Source: Opisthorchis felineus (Eukaryota > Platyhelminthes > Trematoda > Opisthorchiida > Opisthorchiidae). From it: a stretch of DNA of 64,000 nt. Shown piece after piece: positions 34,071 to 47,830 of this stretch. Both the position numbers and the translations under genes were made by a program. The first letter of the stretch is position 1; each line of letters begins with the position of its first letter. The notes beneath the pieces were generated by a model. It saw only the letters and a list, made by a program, of their open reading frames with translations. It was not told the origin of the DNA and did no database searches. The DNA lies in NCBI GenBank assembly GCA_004794785.1, contig SJOL01010112.1, forward strand, positions 1,167,283-1,231,282, written 5' to 3'.

Positions 34071-35214
34071 GTTGAAATATCCTAATTAAGTTGGCTAATT
34101 TGGCAATATAAATCCAGAAAACTCATACGATTCTTGTGCCGTTTTTGTTATTGACAGCCCCACTTTGCGTGTTTAGCCAGAAACGAAACACATTAATGGC
34201 GTATCTCCTGCATTTAGTAGGTGGCAGTCACCAAACAAATTTGGTGCTCCTGAAGGCCACCCGAAACGCATGTTCATAATACGCTCTTTTTCAAAATAAT
34301 CTTCCCAACAATATAGTTTGATATTAGGGATAGAATTCCTATACGTGGACTGCAGCGCCATTCTCTGTAGCCCTGGATAGTTCGGTCACCTAATTGCGTC
34401 CGAAAAGACAGAGGCGCTTATAATAAGATTCATCGTCACTTCACCCAAAGACACCTGACAAACGAGTGGCTACAGGACGTGCATTTTGTATCTCACAGGC
34501 GTACTGAACGAACCACAAGCAACAAATGACATATCATCTACGTTCAAAGGACAGTATTCAAGGGGTCGTTGAAATTTCAAAACAGTCGAGGTTGATGAGT
34601 GCAGAGACAACTTGCAGTGTTCCTGCACATTATAATCCTTAGCCGGGCATTGAACGTATACACTGATGCTCGGTTGATGGCCGTCGCCGAGACCTAACCC
34701 CATGGGTCCCCACTATCAAATATAAACCTAACAGTACAGTACTTTAACAGCTTGCATTTAGCTCTCTGCGTACTTACGACACTTTTATGCGTGGTACATG
34801 GCGCCGAGTGTACCTTCTTGCCATTGAATCTCACACCAAACACAGTATGACGGACTCTTTGTGACTGATGTGCGAGTCTTGACTGTGCTAGCGCTTACCG
34901 TGCCTGGAATAGAATTCAGCCTTGTTTGTCGTTTCCTAGGTTGTTAGTCTTTACACGCGTGTTTCTATACGAAACATTCTTACATAAGTTGGCATTCATC
35001 ATGTCTGACTGGAACTTCATAATACAGGATAGGTTTTGTTTCGATGCCTCTTACCACCAGATTTGTTTGCATTTGTTTGAATTCTCAAACTCGCGAATTC
35101 TCGGCTAATGGTTCGAACACTGAACTGTTCGGTCTCAAGGGGCCCATAGATGAAATCTCCGATAAAAGGTTTTGTTGTTCGTAGTGAGGTGAACAAACGA
35201 ATGATGTGGCTAAA

Positions 35215-35685
35215 TACTCTTCGAGAGCCCACGACCCGTTTCGCCCTTTTTGGAGTTCATCAGCTAGGCGCAGTTTCCGAGTTTCCCTCAACCTTATGTT
35301 CAACATGAACCCAAGTCGCATGAAGTTGGTGAACTACACTCGTCTTTGCGTACTCGTTTGAGTTTCACTGGAGAACCAAATGAATTCCTCGTTTATGGAA
35401 CCGGTTGTGGGCTGTCGAAGGGTATTCAGCAGCCATATGGCTATTGTATGACGCCTATACAATGTATTGCGATAGCGGCGTATCGTACTAACTGAAGAAT
35501 GAGGCGGCCTAGTGCAGCGCATCCAGTCAAAGAACAGCATCATAAACAAGAGATCCAGTTGGGTCACCGAGGAAGACCAAATTAGTGTGCAAATGAATGT
35601 ATTTCGGTAAACGACTGATATATTTTCCAACAAAACCCAGCTTGAACCAAATCGGCGTGCAATACGAAACAGATAGAAACACATG
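35215..35685. repeat. head-to-head inverted repeat family, copy 1
   Basis: The left arm (35,215-35,400) is the reverse complement of a unit with GTCGTGGGCTCTCGAAG. The right arm (35,400-35,685) reads CCGGTTGTGGGCTGTCGAAG onward through ATGAGGCGGCCTAGTGCAGC to GCAAATGAATGTATTTCGG. The same plan recurs at 58.6-59.1 kb. Confidence 0.75.
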
Positions 35686-36574
35686 GATCTGCTTTGATTA
35701 GTTCCGTGCTTTCATTCTTCGCCCACGACAGGAAGACTGTTATTTTGGTTGATAGTTCTCTGGCTCATTCGTAACTCGAGTTGAGCCATGGCAACTCATC
35801 TATCAATATCAAACACAAATTTGCGTCATTCTCTGCGGAATTATCCAGCTTACAAACGGCAGATTCCAGTAAATTCCAGCTGGATCTTTCGTCAACATAA
35901 AGTTACTCTGTAACTGAGTGCTTATCGCAACACGCTCATGTGTGACCTTTCAACTGTTCACAGCATCCACATAATTTTTTCAGGTATATTTCGAGCTAGG
36001 GGACTACCTCCGTTTTGCTCAGTTTGACTAGCTTACTAGATGCAAGTATCATTAGTAAGACTGTACTTACGTTGCGATAGTTATGCATGTAGCCTCTATC
36101 ATTCATGAAGAGTAAACCAGCTGAATCCAATACCACATATACCCTGTGTTGTTTGCCAGTCTTGATGAAAAACGGTGAACTGCAATCAACACGCAGAAGG
36201 GATGGGTTGTGGGGCCGCAAAACGTGCGAAACTAGACGCAGGTAAGAACAAAGAGCAAATTTCACCGTAAAACGTCTGTAACGGATAGCAGGATCCATCC
36301 AATGTATCCGAGGGGACCTGTAGATTTTTCGGTGTGCACAATGCCCTATCCAGAGGAACACTGTCACAGACCATCAGCATCAGCATCTTGGTCCGGCTAC
36401 ATCTCATACTGATCCGGAACGCTGAGCAATGCTCAATTTGTCCACATGATTGATGAGATGACTTTTGTCGAAGTTTAAACTGAAGCTGGGTCCCGGTTAC
36501 GCACTAATATAAGAAGGTATATGAGCAAGAGCTATTTCACTTACCTCACTTCCACCAAGGTAAGCTTCAACAGA

Positions 36575-36860
36575 CATTTCATCCATTCAGTGAAGTCAGT
36601 CCATGCTGAAAAGCCGTGAAACACTGTACAGATGTTTCGTCTTTGTTGTATTTATCTAAAAAAACTCAGACAGTTTCGAATCCGGGACTTTCCGGTCAGC
36701 TAATCACACTGCTGGTCAGCCACTTTTGGCCAGCCACTGGCCGGAAGGTCGCGGGTTCCAGATATCTTAGATTTTCGTGAGATGCGAACTGCTGAGGATG
36801 AAACGGCTGTACAGTGGTTCTCCGCTTTTCAGCGTAGATTAGCTTCGCTGACAGTATGAA
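36575..36860. repeat. two SINE copies in inverted (head-to-head) arrangement
   Basis: The left half (about 36,588-36,720) reads GCTGAAAAGCCGTGAAACAC toward ATCCGGGACTTTCCGGTCAG. The right half (about 36,735-36,855) reads GGCCGGAAGGTCGCGGGTTC toward GCTTTTCAGCGTAGATTAG. The tRNA-like heads meet in the centre, so the pair can fold back. Confidence 0.75.
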
Positions 36861-38080
36861 ATTTCAGTTGTACCCTACCAACTCTGTTCAAACCACTATC
36901 AATATAAGTTACGCATCAGCTATAAGTGATTTGGTAAGTAAACTAGTGGTTAGAACTGTTTTAGCGTTTATACAGCTTCGCGTGATTTTTCTCGCCCTCT
37001 GGACCGAGGTGGCCGTCAATCGTAAACTCTTGTATTCCTGAAATTTTGGGATTAGATGTGATGGCATTAGAATTTCCGTCGCTTGCTTTGAGCATTTTCC
37101 AAGTGACCTACCTAGGTGTGCAGGGGAACTTACGCACCATGATATTCAGAAAGCTAACAGGATGATCCGAACACTCAATTCGGGCAGTTTTTCGTAAAGG
37201 GAAAGAAAGAAAACTAGACACGCAGTTATGTAACCACATCGTTATATTTACCTAAAAGTACTCCATCCTGTATTCTCTTTGACATTCCATTCTAAGAAGT
37301 ACATTGAAAAGCTTTGGTAAGTACCCTCATTTGTACACCAATTCGGTAGACTCAAGAGAATCTCAGCTGGAACTGTCGTTTATGATACTCGTCAATTTAA
37401 TGTGTTACACAAAGGTCACCTCTTGTTTCATTTGGTATAATATTCAAGATAGCATACTATATTTTCTTGAAGAGAACTACTCACAAGGCTGCTGTCGAAG
37501 AGTTTTCAGTAATCATGTGGGTATTTTCTATCGGGAAGACTTGGACGTCCTATCCATCATCACTGACTTAAGGTCAAGGCTTCGGTGACACCTTCGGTCA
37601 CCTATCTCATCAACTGGCTGTTTTCCACAGTTTCATACCTGGTGTGAATGTGAAAATTCACCTTCTGGAAAGAGTGTCGTTAGGTTTGTGGGATGGTATA
37701 CTGGATGTGGCGACGGTGCCGATTACGTCTAGTGTAGAGGCTGTAGTTGGATTTGCTATATTATACACACCAGACAGTGTATAATGGCCATCTTTTGCAT
37801 TTTATTTGTCATCTCTCTTTTCAGACACAGTCACGTACCTTGAGCACCATTAATTTCATCATACATGAAAAACTTGGACAGACCGAAGAAGCACCGCGCA
37901 TTGTCTACACTTAACAGTCGGGCGAAACAAACACATCACTCAAGCGTCCAGCGTGCGTTGTTGGAGTAATGGGGGCAGGCTCGCCTCGCATGTCAGATGT
38001 TTGAAGCTCAAAGATCGGCAAGGCCAGGATGAGTTCAAATGAGAGCAAAACTCGAGACTAATTCTAGAATAATTATGCCA

Positions 38081-38790
38081 GGACGGGAGGACGATTTAAC
38101 AAATGACAGTGGACTTGAAGTAAGCCATCTATCGTCTGATCGTCGCAACAAAAATAGCAGACCAAAGGCTATTATTTCAAGTTACGAAATGATGCATGTA
38201 TGTCTTCTATCCGTGCTATGACTTGCCGTCGCTGATTGGACCAGATGCAACTCATAGGCCAAGTGACTGCGTTTTTTTCCAGAGCTGCACACAAATAGAT
38301 AGATTAACCAAGCAAAATCCGACCCTCGGTCCCAACCATGTCCCAACCATACTTGATAAATATGCTTCCATCCAATGTACTAGAAAAGTCTGTTCATTCC
38401 TCTAGGTTTCGGGAATGTCTTGCAAGTAACTTATCAAAACAGTTGAGGTTTAGTGGCCTTACGTTAATTTGTTCTAAATATGCTGAACTACTATTCTTCC
38501 TCCTACAAGACCACTTGTTTGATGACAAACCAGCCATGAAACCAACCGTCTATGCTTCAAAGGTTTTCATACTTGTCACGTTGCTGCCTAAGTGGGAGAC
38601 TAAGTTTGGGCTAGCGCAAAGATAACGGAAACGAAGATCCATGGTTTATTTAAGGACACACCTGCTCCCGATTGCCATGTAATTTCAGCGTTTCTCTTTT
38701 GCGAGCGGCGGATTACCAAATAACTTTAATCAGTTTTCCGGAGTTGAGTGTCTTAGAGACCACTGGTGAGATTCTCATAACCGATGACGT
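38081..38790 (+). mobile_element. 0.7-kb repeat element, copy A
   Basis: Nearly identical to the reverse complement of 63,292-64,000; I count about eight differences over 710 bp. It contains a 95-codon frame (38,338-38,625: MSQPYLINMLPSNVLEKS at its start, FLLQDHLFDDKPAMKP in the middle) that is kept in both copies. The right boundary is just after ATAACCGATGAC, where the copies diverge. No family is recognised; high identity implies recent transposition or duplication. Confidence 0.8.
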
Positions 38791-40484
38791 ATCTTAGTGA
38801 CCCCATTCACTAGAATGTCAAACATCGGTAATCCTCACATTTCCAGACAGCCCATGCCCACTCACGAGGCATATGAGAACCTAGCAAAAAACGTTTGAAG
38901 AACTGGTGGATCCCTCGCATTCAGTCACGTTGTTCAGTTTTTAGGGACTTTTTCAGATCTTCCATAGCAAACTCCGCCGAAAACATCCAGCTGCATGTAC
39001 TCTCATTCATTGAAATGTCACTCTTGTCTTCTAATACCTTTAGCATCATAAAAATTTTTACTGATGGTCCCTGATATACTGATGTTTTCCATCTATTCGG
39101 CATCTGACACTAGACAGCGGCAAGAAATGTACACAAATACCAATACAAAAATATTCCATCGAAGGTGGAATCGGGTACCATTTTTGCACCAGAATAAAAA
39201 AACTCGCTACCTAGATTTCGTAATTCATCGGCCTAATACCACGTTGTGAACCTTAAGGAACTAATACGGATTACACAGCGACCTAAATAATCTTTCAATT
39301 TTGCGGGGTAATTAGTTCGTTCACACCCACATATTTTTTAACATAGATTAAAATTAGTAGCCTATTGCTTTTGACCAAACACACAAAGACTACTTTTATG
39401 GCCACCTTGCTGCTAGTCGAACTTATTGGAACCATATCTGCCTGAGCAACAATGACGAGTGGTTATGACAGCAAAGTGGGAGAAATTTCTGACTGTACTG
39501 CCAGTCAACACTTGTTGGCAATAGTCAACAGATTACAGAATCATATATGCCAAAAAGCTACCTGATTTCCAGTGAGTTGTGCACCATGTCACCTAATTGC
39601 TGCAACATACAAATAATTCCTAAAGACGACAATAATTCTATGGTCAATGGTGTACCAACAGTTTCTCCAGCACCACGTTGACGGTTTGGTAAAGGCCTCT
39701 GGACACAACTTTACCGTTTCATGCTGCGGAAGTGGCGGTAGTGCGCTTAAACTTTCAGTACTTTGATTATGAACAAGTAAGCGGTTCTGGTGCTCTCTGC
39801 TATGCAAGGGTGCCTAGGCCAACTGGTAACACGCCTCTGTATGTTTGTTCCCTGGTTTTATTTCCTTGAGTCTATGTTAGCGCAAACCTCTCTCATGTGG
39901 CCTCTTCTGCTCCGTGCAATCCGCCTGCGGCTGTTTGTTAATACGTGGGCGTCCAACACTTCAACCAATGTTGATCGGCGAATCCGATTAGGGTATTACC
40001 CATTATTTACATAAAATATCTATGAACCGCAATGACACACACTACTTTCGCACGCACTGTTTTACCCAAGGAGGGTACTGCACGAATAGTACAAGGAATA
40101 CAGTGAAGGAACAATATCAAGAAAAATATCTTTTGAAGTTTTTCCTAAATATAATCTGGGAGGGAAAGAAGTCCGATAAGGCACCCAAATACTTCGCTAC
40201 TTTACTTATGGCTTTCCCAAGTGGCCAACTCGGGTTGACTTGGAAGAAGCTACCTAAACGCCGTTACCGTATGGTATATATCGGCAAACAATTGGCAAAT
40301 CATAAGTAACTCAGAAGGTGGAATAATCCACACGAGGAGTGAGTAGTCCGCTTACAAAAATGAGAGGTGATTCCCTGATTGATTCTCTAGGAGCCGACCA
40401 CCACGTGACCATGTGATGTGGATTCCGTGATTGAACGGATAGTGGCGCCCTATCCTAAGCGCAAGTTATTCATCAACTGCTCGT

Positions 40485-40740
40485 GACCGAACGGCTTAGT
40501 CTTCAAATAATGCCCAGGAGGTGGCGGGTTTAAATCGCCCTGGTGAATTACAATGAAGATTTCGCTTTAGAGGTAAAACCAGTCTGTTCCGAAAAACCGA
40601 GGAGCACTGTACAGCCGTTTTATCCCCGCTGAAAATCGTCAACAGTGTGCATCCCGCAAACAGCTGGGGCGACTCGAAGCCATGACCTCCCGGACAGTAG
40701 TTTAAGACTAAACCGTTCGGTTACGGATGGCTATTATTGT
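40485..40740. repeat. SINE head and full SINE copy in inverted arrangement
   Basis: At 40,487-40,545 a tRNA-like head (GACCGAACGGCTTAGTC, then GGCGGGTTTAAATCGCC) is on the + strand. At 40,577-40,740 a full copy lies on the - strand with the matching head at its right end. The B-box-like GGGTTTAAATC is well preserved. Confidence 0.7.
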
Positions 40741-41039
40741 AATCCTTGGAATGGAAATCTTGTTCATGAGCGGAAAAACTACGCAACACAAGCAAATCCA
40801 TTTTTTGCTATGAAAAATTCTGTTTTTAGAACCACGTAGGTTCTTGGTTAAAAATGGTTAAAGGAAAAACTTTTATTTCAAAGTATGACCGAAATACTTC
40901 CTTAACTTTTGGCGGCCTTTGTAGTGATGTCTGATCTTTCCAGGTTGCTGAACATGCATGCGGACATGGGTGTCCAACTATAAACCACCCCTGTTGCGGA
41001 TAATCTGTCCAGAGAGCTAGATGTAACGGAAAGTTAGCC

Positions 41040-41215
41040 CTGTAAATAAAGCCAGTCTGCGCTGAAAAGCCGAGAAGCACTGCACTGCTGTCTCATCCCT
41101 ATTGGGATCATCAGCAGTGCGTATCCAACGACACTCCAGGGAGTCTCGAAACCGAGACCTCCTAGTTAGTAGTTTGAACACTTAACCATTCGATCACAAG
41201 AGGCTGAGCAGCACT
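41040..41215 (-). repeat. tRNA-derived SIN E copy, well preserved
   Basis: The best copy. Read on the - strand it starts with a tRNA-like head (A-box-like TGATCGAATGGTTAAG; B-box-like GGTTTCGAGAC), continues through CTGCTGATGATCCCAATAGG and ends at CTCGGCTTTTCAGCGCAG. It defines the family's 5'-to-3' direction. Confidence 0.85.
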
Positions 41216-41249
41216 TTAATTAATCTACCTTTCTGCAAGATATAGCGCT

Positions 41250-43900
41250 GCTTAGTCATCGGCCACGCGATCCGTATCACGTGGTGAGGTGCGCTGACCA
41301 GCTGCCCGGGCAGCGACTTCCTAGATGGAAGTTTCACACATCGGGTGGATGTTACTCTTCCTTACATGGTAAAATCTTCCTTAAAAATCCCAAATCACCA
41401 CCAAACTACCGACGGATTCAATTGTTTCGGTAATTCTGTGACCCGGTTTGCATTGATTGAAAAACCTATTGCTTAGTGCACATAGAGTGAACGTTGCACC
41501 AAAGAACTAGCCAGATAAATGAATAACCGGATAATTAAGTTTCAGGGGTCGTCTGTGTCGCAAAATGCAGTCAGTCAAAGTTACATGTGTCGACTTGTGG
41601 CGAGACCTAAAGCATCAGAAAACGAGAGCAATTAGCATGCAAATGAAGGAAATTAATAAGGCGGTTGAAGCTTAATGATGGGCACGAAGAGATTACGGTT
41701 CAAAAACAAGTATACCAATACAGGAATTAGTAGCGGTACGTTCAAACATAGACTTACACCTTGAGTGCGTGTTTCCGTGCCGGAAAACCCGCAGCCTTGC
41801 AACATCTAAACAAGCTGGACGTGAGCCACAAATGACCGTAGTTTTAATGGCCCGTAAGATGTAATATGTCATACGACAGCATCCAAACGAAAATTCCAGA
41901 CTGCTGAAACCAAATCCAAGTTTTTACTATTGGAATTCTAAAAGGATCCATAGCAAAGTCAACAACAAATTTAAATGTGGGACCAAGTGGAACAGAAAGT
42001 ATTCTAAAGATAAAAGAATAACAACTTTTGTAGGCTAAACTAAAGTGGCACTTGACAGCCTTTTCCAATTATTACTGTGGCCTCCAGATCTTCTGATTCT
42101 ACGAAAATTTTCTTCTCATGATGTAGTGCGAAATAATTTATTATGTCAAAGGCGGACCAATAATAAACCCAACGGATTTCACTGGCTAATTATCCATCAG
42201 AACTTTCCCAACCCCTTCGCAGCAAACCAACAAAAACGAAGTGACTAGTTAGAATTTGCTGAGGTTATACCATCCGAACTATCTATCAGAAGGGAACAAT
42301 ATTCTTTTTTCATCCTCTACAAATGGCAACGTGTCTGTTTGGGTTGTTTCTATCCCTACTTAGAGCACGACTCTCGGGACTGAATGTTTTATCCGACTGG
42401 CCATAAATAACAATTAAAACCAATGCACAATAGAAACAATAATCAGCCTTTTCCTCAAAAAGATCTGGGCATGCACCAACCTATTTCACCAGGAGTTCTA
42501 TCAACAATATATTCAACTACTAGGACTGATATAAGTAGGAGAGTTTAATTTCCCATAAAAGTCGAAGGCGGCACTCAACGTGTAGATTTTCAGCAAGGCA
42601 ACAAGTTGGTGTGCGAGAAATATTGAGATATGGATCGACCATTATTGTGAAACAATAGCATGGTGTGTAAGCTACTATCGAATATAGGAAAATTCTGTCC
42701 CTATAGATTGATCTCAGACGACGTAATAGCTCTGGCTAAATCCTTGAGAATGAACCCAGGTAGACATAATGACATGAATAGACATAGAAGACGGAGTCGT
42801 AAGGTTTCCCAAATACTCAGTTGTCCCACATTGAGTTGGTTAAGCCGTTTGGAAAATTTCGCTGCTCATGACTGAGGAGCATCAGTGAGTACAATTTTTT
42901 CCTACTGAGGAGAACGTTAGTGGATCAAGTGACGTAGATAGTTTTTTGTATATTCCAAAAATAGGCAGTCTGGTTGTAAACATATGATCAGTCGAGGTGA
43001 AATCTTCAATGCGCCGTATGAGATCCACGTCGTTCTCGGTATGACTACATGAACTCTGTGGCTTAGGTGTTAGCTTAAGCCAACTTTTGTCACCACTGTG
43101 CGCTCCGTAGCTACGAACATGGTCATTTTATCTTCAGCTTTGATAATACCTAAGATTTGCGTAGAAATACTCGTCTTGTTGTACAATATTTGCAGCTCAG
43201 CATCTCTCCATCAGTACTCTATATTTAAATTAGTCTTCAGCAGCCTGAAAAACCCGAACATTTAGCTTGACCACTTAACCAAGAATACTCGCCCTTCAAG
43301 TTTGCGGCTAAGTCTAACCGCAGTCGTCCTACAAGTAGGACGGGCCATGTAGTGTTTAAGGTGGGAAGTCGTATATGTATCCAGTCGGAAACACTACTTG
43401 TGTGCCTGAATTAGTGACTGATAATATGCACAACCAAGCGGTAGGTGGTTCCTTGTACAGACCTTTGGAAACTTCTCTACAATATCACAAAATAATTTTC
43501 GTCACACTCAAGACCTGCGTATGGGATATTACTGGACATCAGTATAGCTCGTTGTAAAAAAGTTTGGATTCGTGATAGGTGGAAGAGAACTAGGAATCGC
43601 TCGTTTGTGTACAGACAATCGTTAAAATTTCCTTCGCCGTTGCGTTTCATCATACGTGTGGACAGCCGGCGCACAGTATTCTTCCTCCAACATTCAGCAA
43701 GCTGACCTACTGGCTTGGAAAGCTTCTGAAATTTTAAGCCTTAGGAAGCCTAATGAACGCTATATACAGATGATATAAGTTGGGCGCAAGGACATACCGC
43801 TGCATTGTGCTCGTTACCACTGGAAAAAAACACAACATTAAGCCCATGTGGTTGCTCGTATTTCAGCAGTATGAGGAGAATTAGAAGCCTCCGTTGAGTT
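41250..43900. other. nothing recognised
   Basis: Short chance frames on both strands. No domain, signal exon, exon pair or repeat family was identified. Confidence 0.35.
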
Positions 43901-43914
43901 TTCATTCTGTAAGT

Positions 43915-44075
43915 GAAGTTAATCTCTACCGAAAAGACTGGGAGCACTATGCAGCAGCCCCATTCCTCCTGGAAATCTTCAGCATTGCCCACCTCAAAAA
44001 TCTCCAGACAGATTCGGGGACACAAACTTCTGGCCAATAGTTCAACCGTCCAACCATAAGCGGTTGATCGGCAAT
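43915..44075 (-). repeat. tRNA-derived SINE copy, diverged
   Basis: Matches the family in order (CCGAAAAGACTGGGAGCAC, then a region like TCTTCAGCATTGCCC, then ATAGTTCAACCGTCCAACCA), with many substitutions. Confidence 0.6.
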
Positions 44076-44959
44076 GTGATTGTAAGGATATACAAATTAG
44101 GAAGAGAGAGATAGTTAACAACAACTATTATTAGTAACTGTTGCCGACTATCCACAAAGTGCCGAACAATGTAAAGATGTTTTAATAAGTGTTCCTTGAT
44201 CTTGCCATTCGAGGGTCGTGCTCTTTTCAGATGCCTGTTGCTTCCTCTACTGAATGGTTCAGTAGAAATCAAGGCTTCCGTGTCTTAGTTTACTGATGTT
44301 GTGAGTAGTTGGTTCTGTGAGTTTCCTGCAAATTCTGTCCTATAAGTTGTGCCACCCTTATATCAGCAGACTGCATCCCAGTTTATGTTGGTGAAACGAC
44401 AGCATTTTCAGACCTTCTAAGGGTTTCTACCCAAAAATCATGCCATAACTGGTCTGCTAAGCTTAATGGTTGAGAGGGCTCTTGATCTATTTAAAAATTG
44501 GACTCATGTTGATCTGTAAAGACTCATCATTGAACATTTAAGATCTGTTCGGCGTGCATGTCAAAGTTCAGCTAATGATGATTCAAAATGTAGTGCTGGT
44601 AGTCATTTTCCAGTTTGTTTACTGATGATGGTTTACGAGGTGGCGTCCTGCTAGCTGCTTCTCCGATCTTCCGACTGTCCGTCTGACGTATTCGGTCGGA
44701 AATCTTGTGGAGCGAATCCCGTACACACTGCTGGAGGCGTCGTAAAACGATGAGATCTTATGCTTTTGTGAGTTGCTATTCAAAGATTCTGACAATCCCG
44801 AAAGACGCATCTGATTCATGGAATTCTAGAACGTTTGAGATGATTTAACAGTCACAGGTGTTGTCCCTGGTGGCTGTTGTTTAATGAGTAGAGTAGTTGG
44901 GTGGCACATTATTGGGCCTGGCAAGCCACTTTTTCATTAAGTTAGGTCCCAGAATGGTC

Positions 44960-45030
44960 CATTGAATCGAATCACCAGAGGCCGAATGGCTACACGATTT
45001 GAACGTTGTGGGTTCGAGGAGTCATACCGC
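44960..45030 (+). repeat. SINE tRNA-like head fragment
   Basis: GGCCGAATGGCTACACG followed by GTTGTGGGTTCGAGGAG resembles the A and B boxes of the SINE head. There is no cloverleaf I can complete, and the rest of the SINE body is not seen downstream. Confidence 0.5.
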
Positions 45031-45199
45031 ATTTTCAAGTGGACTTTGATTGGTTTAGCGCGCGTATCGGAATTCGTTAGGAATCTGATATCACTAATGA
45101 ATGGTCATGTGTGTTCTTTACTTTTTTCCGTTGCACAAGGACAGTCTCATGATTGTCATACCAGAAGCTTGGAGTAGTTTGTGGATGACAGTTATAGAG

Positions 45200-47350
45200 G
45201 AGAGCCTTTGCTCCATGGATTAACAGCTGGTGTCTGTCAGTGTAAGTAGCTATCGAGCCGACCGCCCTAGTTCTTCAAAAGTAATCCGGACTCAACCAAT
45301 TCCAGGCGAACCTGGCCGCTGTTAATCCGGATAACATGGAAAAGTTGGGCGCCACTTGGGATGCATTGGGGAATGCTAAGCTATAACAACGTACTCTGTG
45401 ACGCTCCTTTGATTTGTAGACTTGGTATACACTTCCCCCACACTTTCCTAGTTGTTCTGCGACTGATGCGTGTAAATTACTTTAGCTTCCTTGATAAAGT
45501 AGAATAAATACTTGTGCTGACTGTTTAACGATTTCTCAATTTGGTTTTAGCCACTTGAACTAGCCCTTTTGAATTACACTCAACACTTGGTGTTTCTGGT
45601 ATGAATCACCTGAGTATGTAAACGTGAAGACTGTAGTCGGGTTGGCTCGTTATTAGGGGCCGAAGAATAATGTTACATTTCCAGTACGTTCACCAAATCT
45701 CACCCAAATCGATTCCCATGGTCTGGTATCTTAATTAGCTCAGCCAACCCCAAGTATTGTTGATTCATCCCAGTATGACTTGACAGTGAAAACCGTCGGA
45801 ACAAAGTGAATTCCTCCACAAACAGGGTTAGATATGGAGCATTTACTGACCAGACAAACATTTTGGCGCTTGTCTGGTCTTCAAGCCGATAGGTTGTAAA
45901 CCTGTGCAGACCAGTGATTCATGACTTGGAAGATCATTTTTGGTTGCATTGTTCTCTGTGCTTGTATCCCACATCATTGGGTTTTATTTCACCCTCACCA
46001 GTGGCCTCTGGTGTACGGTGTGGATATGTGATAAATACTCACAATGTGACTTTTAATTAAGTATAAATGAATTCCACAAAGGTTCTTTTTAGCAGATGTG
46101 ACCAGGTAGCATAGGCTTCTGTTCCACTCTTTATTGGTCACTTATGCTGTACAATCATTCTTTCCTTCCTCGAAATTGATTTTATGCTGAGTGTTCTTTT
46201 GTGCCGTACCGCATGTGTTTAGAAACACATCCGGCTCTCATCGCATCAGAGTGGCTGGTTAACAGTTTTGTAAAAGCTACAAAAGTTAGGGAGAACAATG
46301 ATGCTTACGGCACTCATCTTCAGTGTACACAGCTCACCTTGATAGACAAGCTTAAAACAAGTTATTTTTGTAATTCCCAAGCCCCAGCCGCGCCTTGATC
46401 CCTTGAGTGTCACGATCCCCAAGTCCCACTCAGTCAAGCGAAATGCCTTGAGTACCATTCCGTAAATGAAAGAAGTTGACTGTACGCAGATGATTTTATC
46501 TCTTTCGTCAAATGAGAACTTTTCCGTAAGATGCCCGCAAGACTTATCAGGTCCTCATATGTACCAGTACTCTGCTCCTACGTAACGGCTGGCTGGGTGT
46601 ACGACGTTAGCCCGTTCCGGTTTCAGCACTAAATCCTGTAGGAGAAATTAAGACATACATATTAGATCAGCCATACTGTTGAACTTCCAAGTTTTGAGGA
46701 TGACAGCCTCATCCTGCCTTGAGCGGCGATGAACTTGGAAGTCTTTCTTGTTTAGGAATGGTACGTTTATCAAAGACTTCAACGTTGTACAACTTTCATG
46801 AGACGCGGAATGTCATCGCAACGTTACCCACTAGATCCACTGGATAATATGTCTGGCCGCGGCACGTTGAAATTTTATCGTAGGCACGAAAGATTGACCT
46901 CTTCGAAGCTATGAAAATTTAGTTTTCAAACATAGCCGATGGTACTCTATTGGGATAGTATGGAAGGCCATCAAGATTATATAACATAGCCACTTTCCAA
47001 AAGAGGGTGGCTGGATACTCCACAGATGACGATACCTGGTTGGCTCGGCGGCACATTCACTCATCCAGACATTGATCTGTTTTTGTGGAGTAGTTCCCGA
47101 ACCTCGAGAAATACTCCTTCCATCCCTATGGTCTGGAAATATTTGCAGATCTGATAAGGAATTTTCATGGTCATTGCCAAACTGGTATAGAGGGTGGCGC
47201 AATTGAGGAAGAAAGTGTTGACCACTTCACTATAACCGATAGGTGGTTGATTCTGTACGGAACTCAGTCGAGCGATGACAAACCGGTGACAAGAACAGTG
47301 GTAAAACAAACAAAGTTGCGTATGCTGCAAAGCTTTCGGAAACTAATAAG
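45200..47350. other. nothing recognised
   Basis: Higher G+C than the left half, many stops, several short overlapping frames. Probably old repeat DNA, but no family could be named. Confidence 0.35.
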
Positions 47351-47384
47351 TCAGAGTTCCAGTTCTTCATTGCACACCTTCTAG

Positions 47385-47830
47385 ATGGGGAAATGTATGT
47401 GGAAGTATTTGAACCATACTCGGATGACGACACTGTCATGCGTTTTCCTGCCAAACGACAATGTTTGGTTAGAGCGTCAGGTATTCCGCTTCGAGTCCCT
47501 GGGTCTCTATGACAAGCCCAATTACTGTGAACAAACGCGAACCTCACTGGTAATTTATGAGGGAGCTCCTGGTTAGATTAGGTTTACCATGAATAACTGG
47601 CTTCAATATTATTTGTGAGTGTCACAGTGTGCCTGGAGTGGGGAGGAGTTGTTGGGTGTTTTGGAGAACATGACTTGTCCACTCAGCAATTTCATGTGTT
47701 TCTGGCGCATATCTGAACAATTCTAAATCAGTTTGACAGAGTTCAGGTTCAGCCAATCAGTTGTAGTGGTTCCATAACCTATGGAAGCTTCCGTGAGAGG
47801 ATCTGATGACTCGTGTAGTGAAAAGTGCTC
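47385..47830 (+). repeat. LTR-like repeat, copy 1 (solo)
   Basis: Matches the - strand at 53,320-53,895 over most of its length, for example ACCATGAATAACTGGCTTCA, TTGGGTGTTTTGGAGAAC and CAGTTTGACAGAGTTCAGGT. No retroelement genes flank it, so if it is an LTR it is a solo LTR. Confidence 0.6.

Noticed and set aside
44976..45020. Possible tRNA gene (A- and B-box-like sequences)
   Set aside because: No cloverleaf could be completed and the sequence matches the SINE head, so it was called a SINE fragment.
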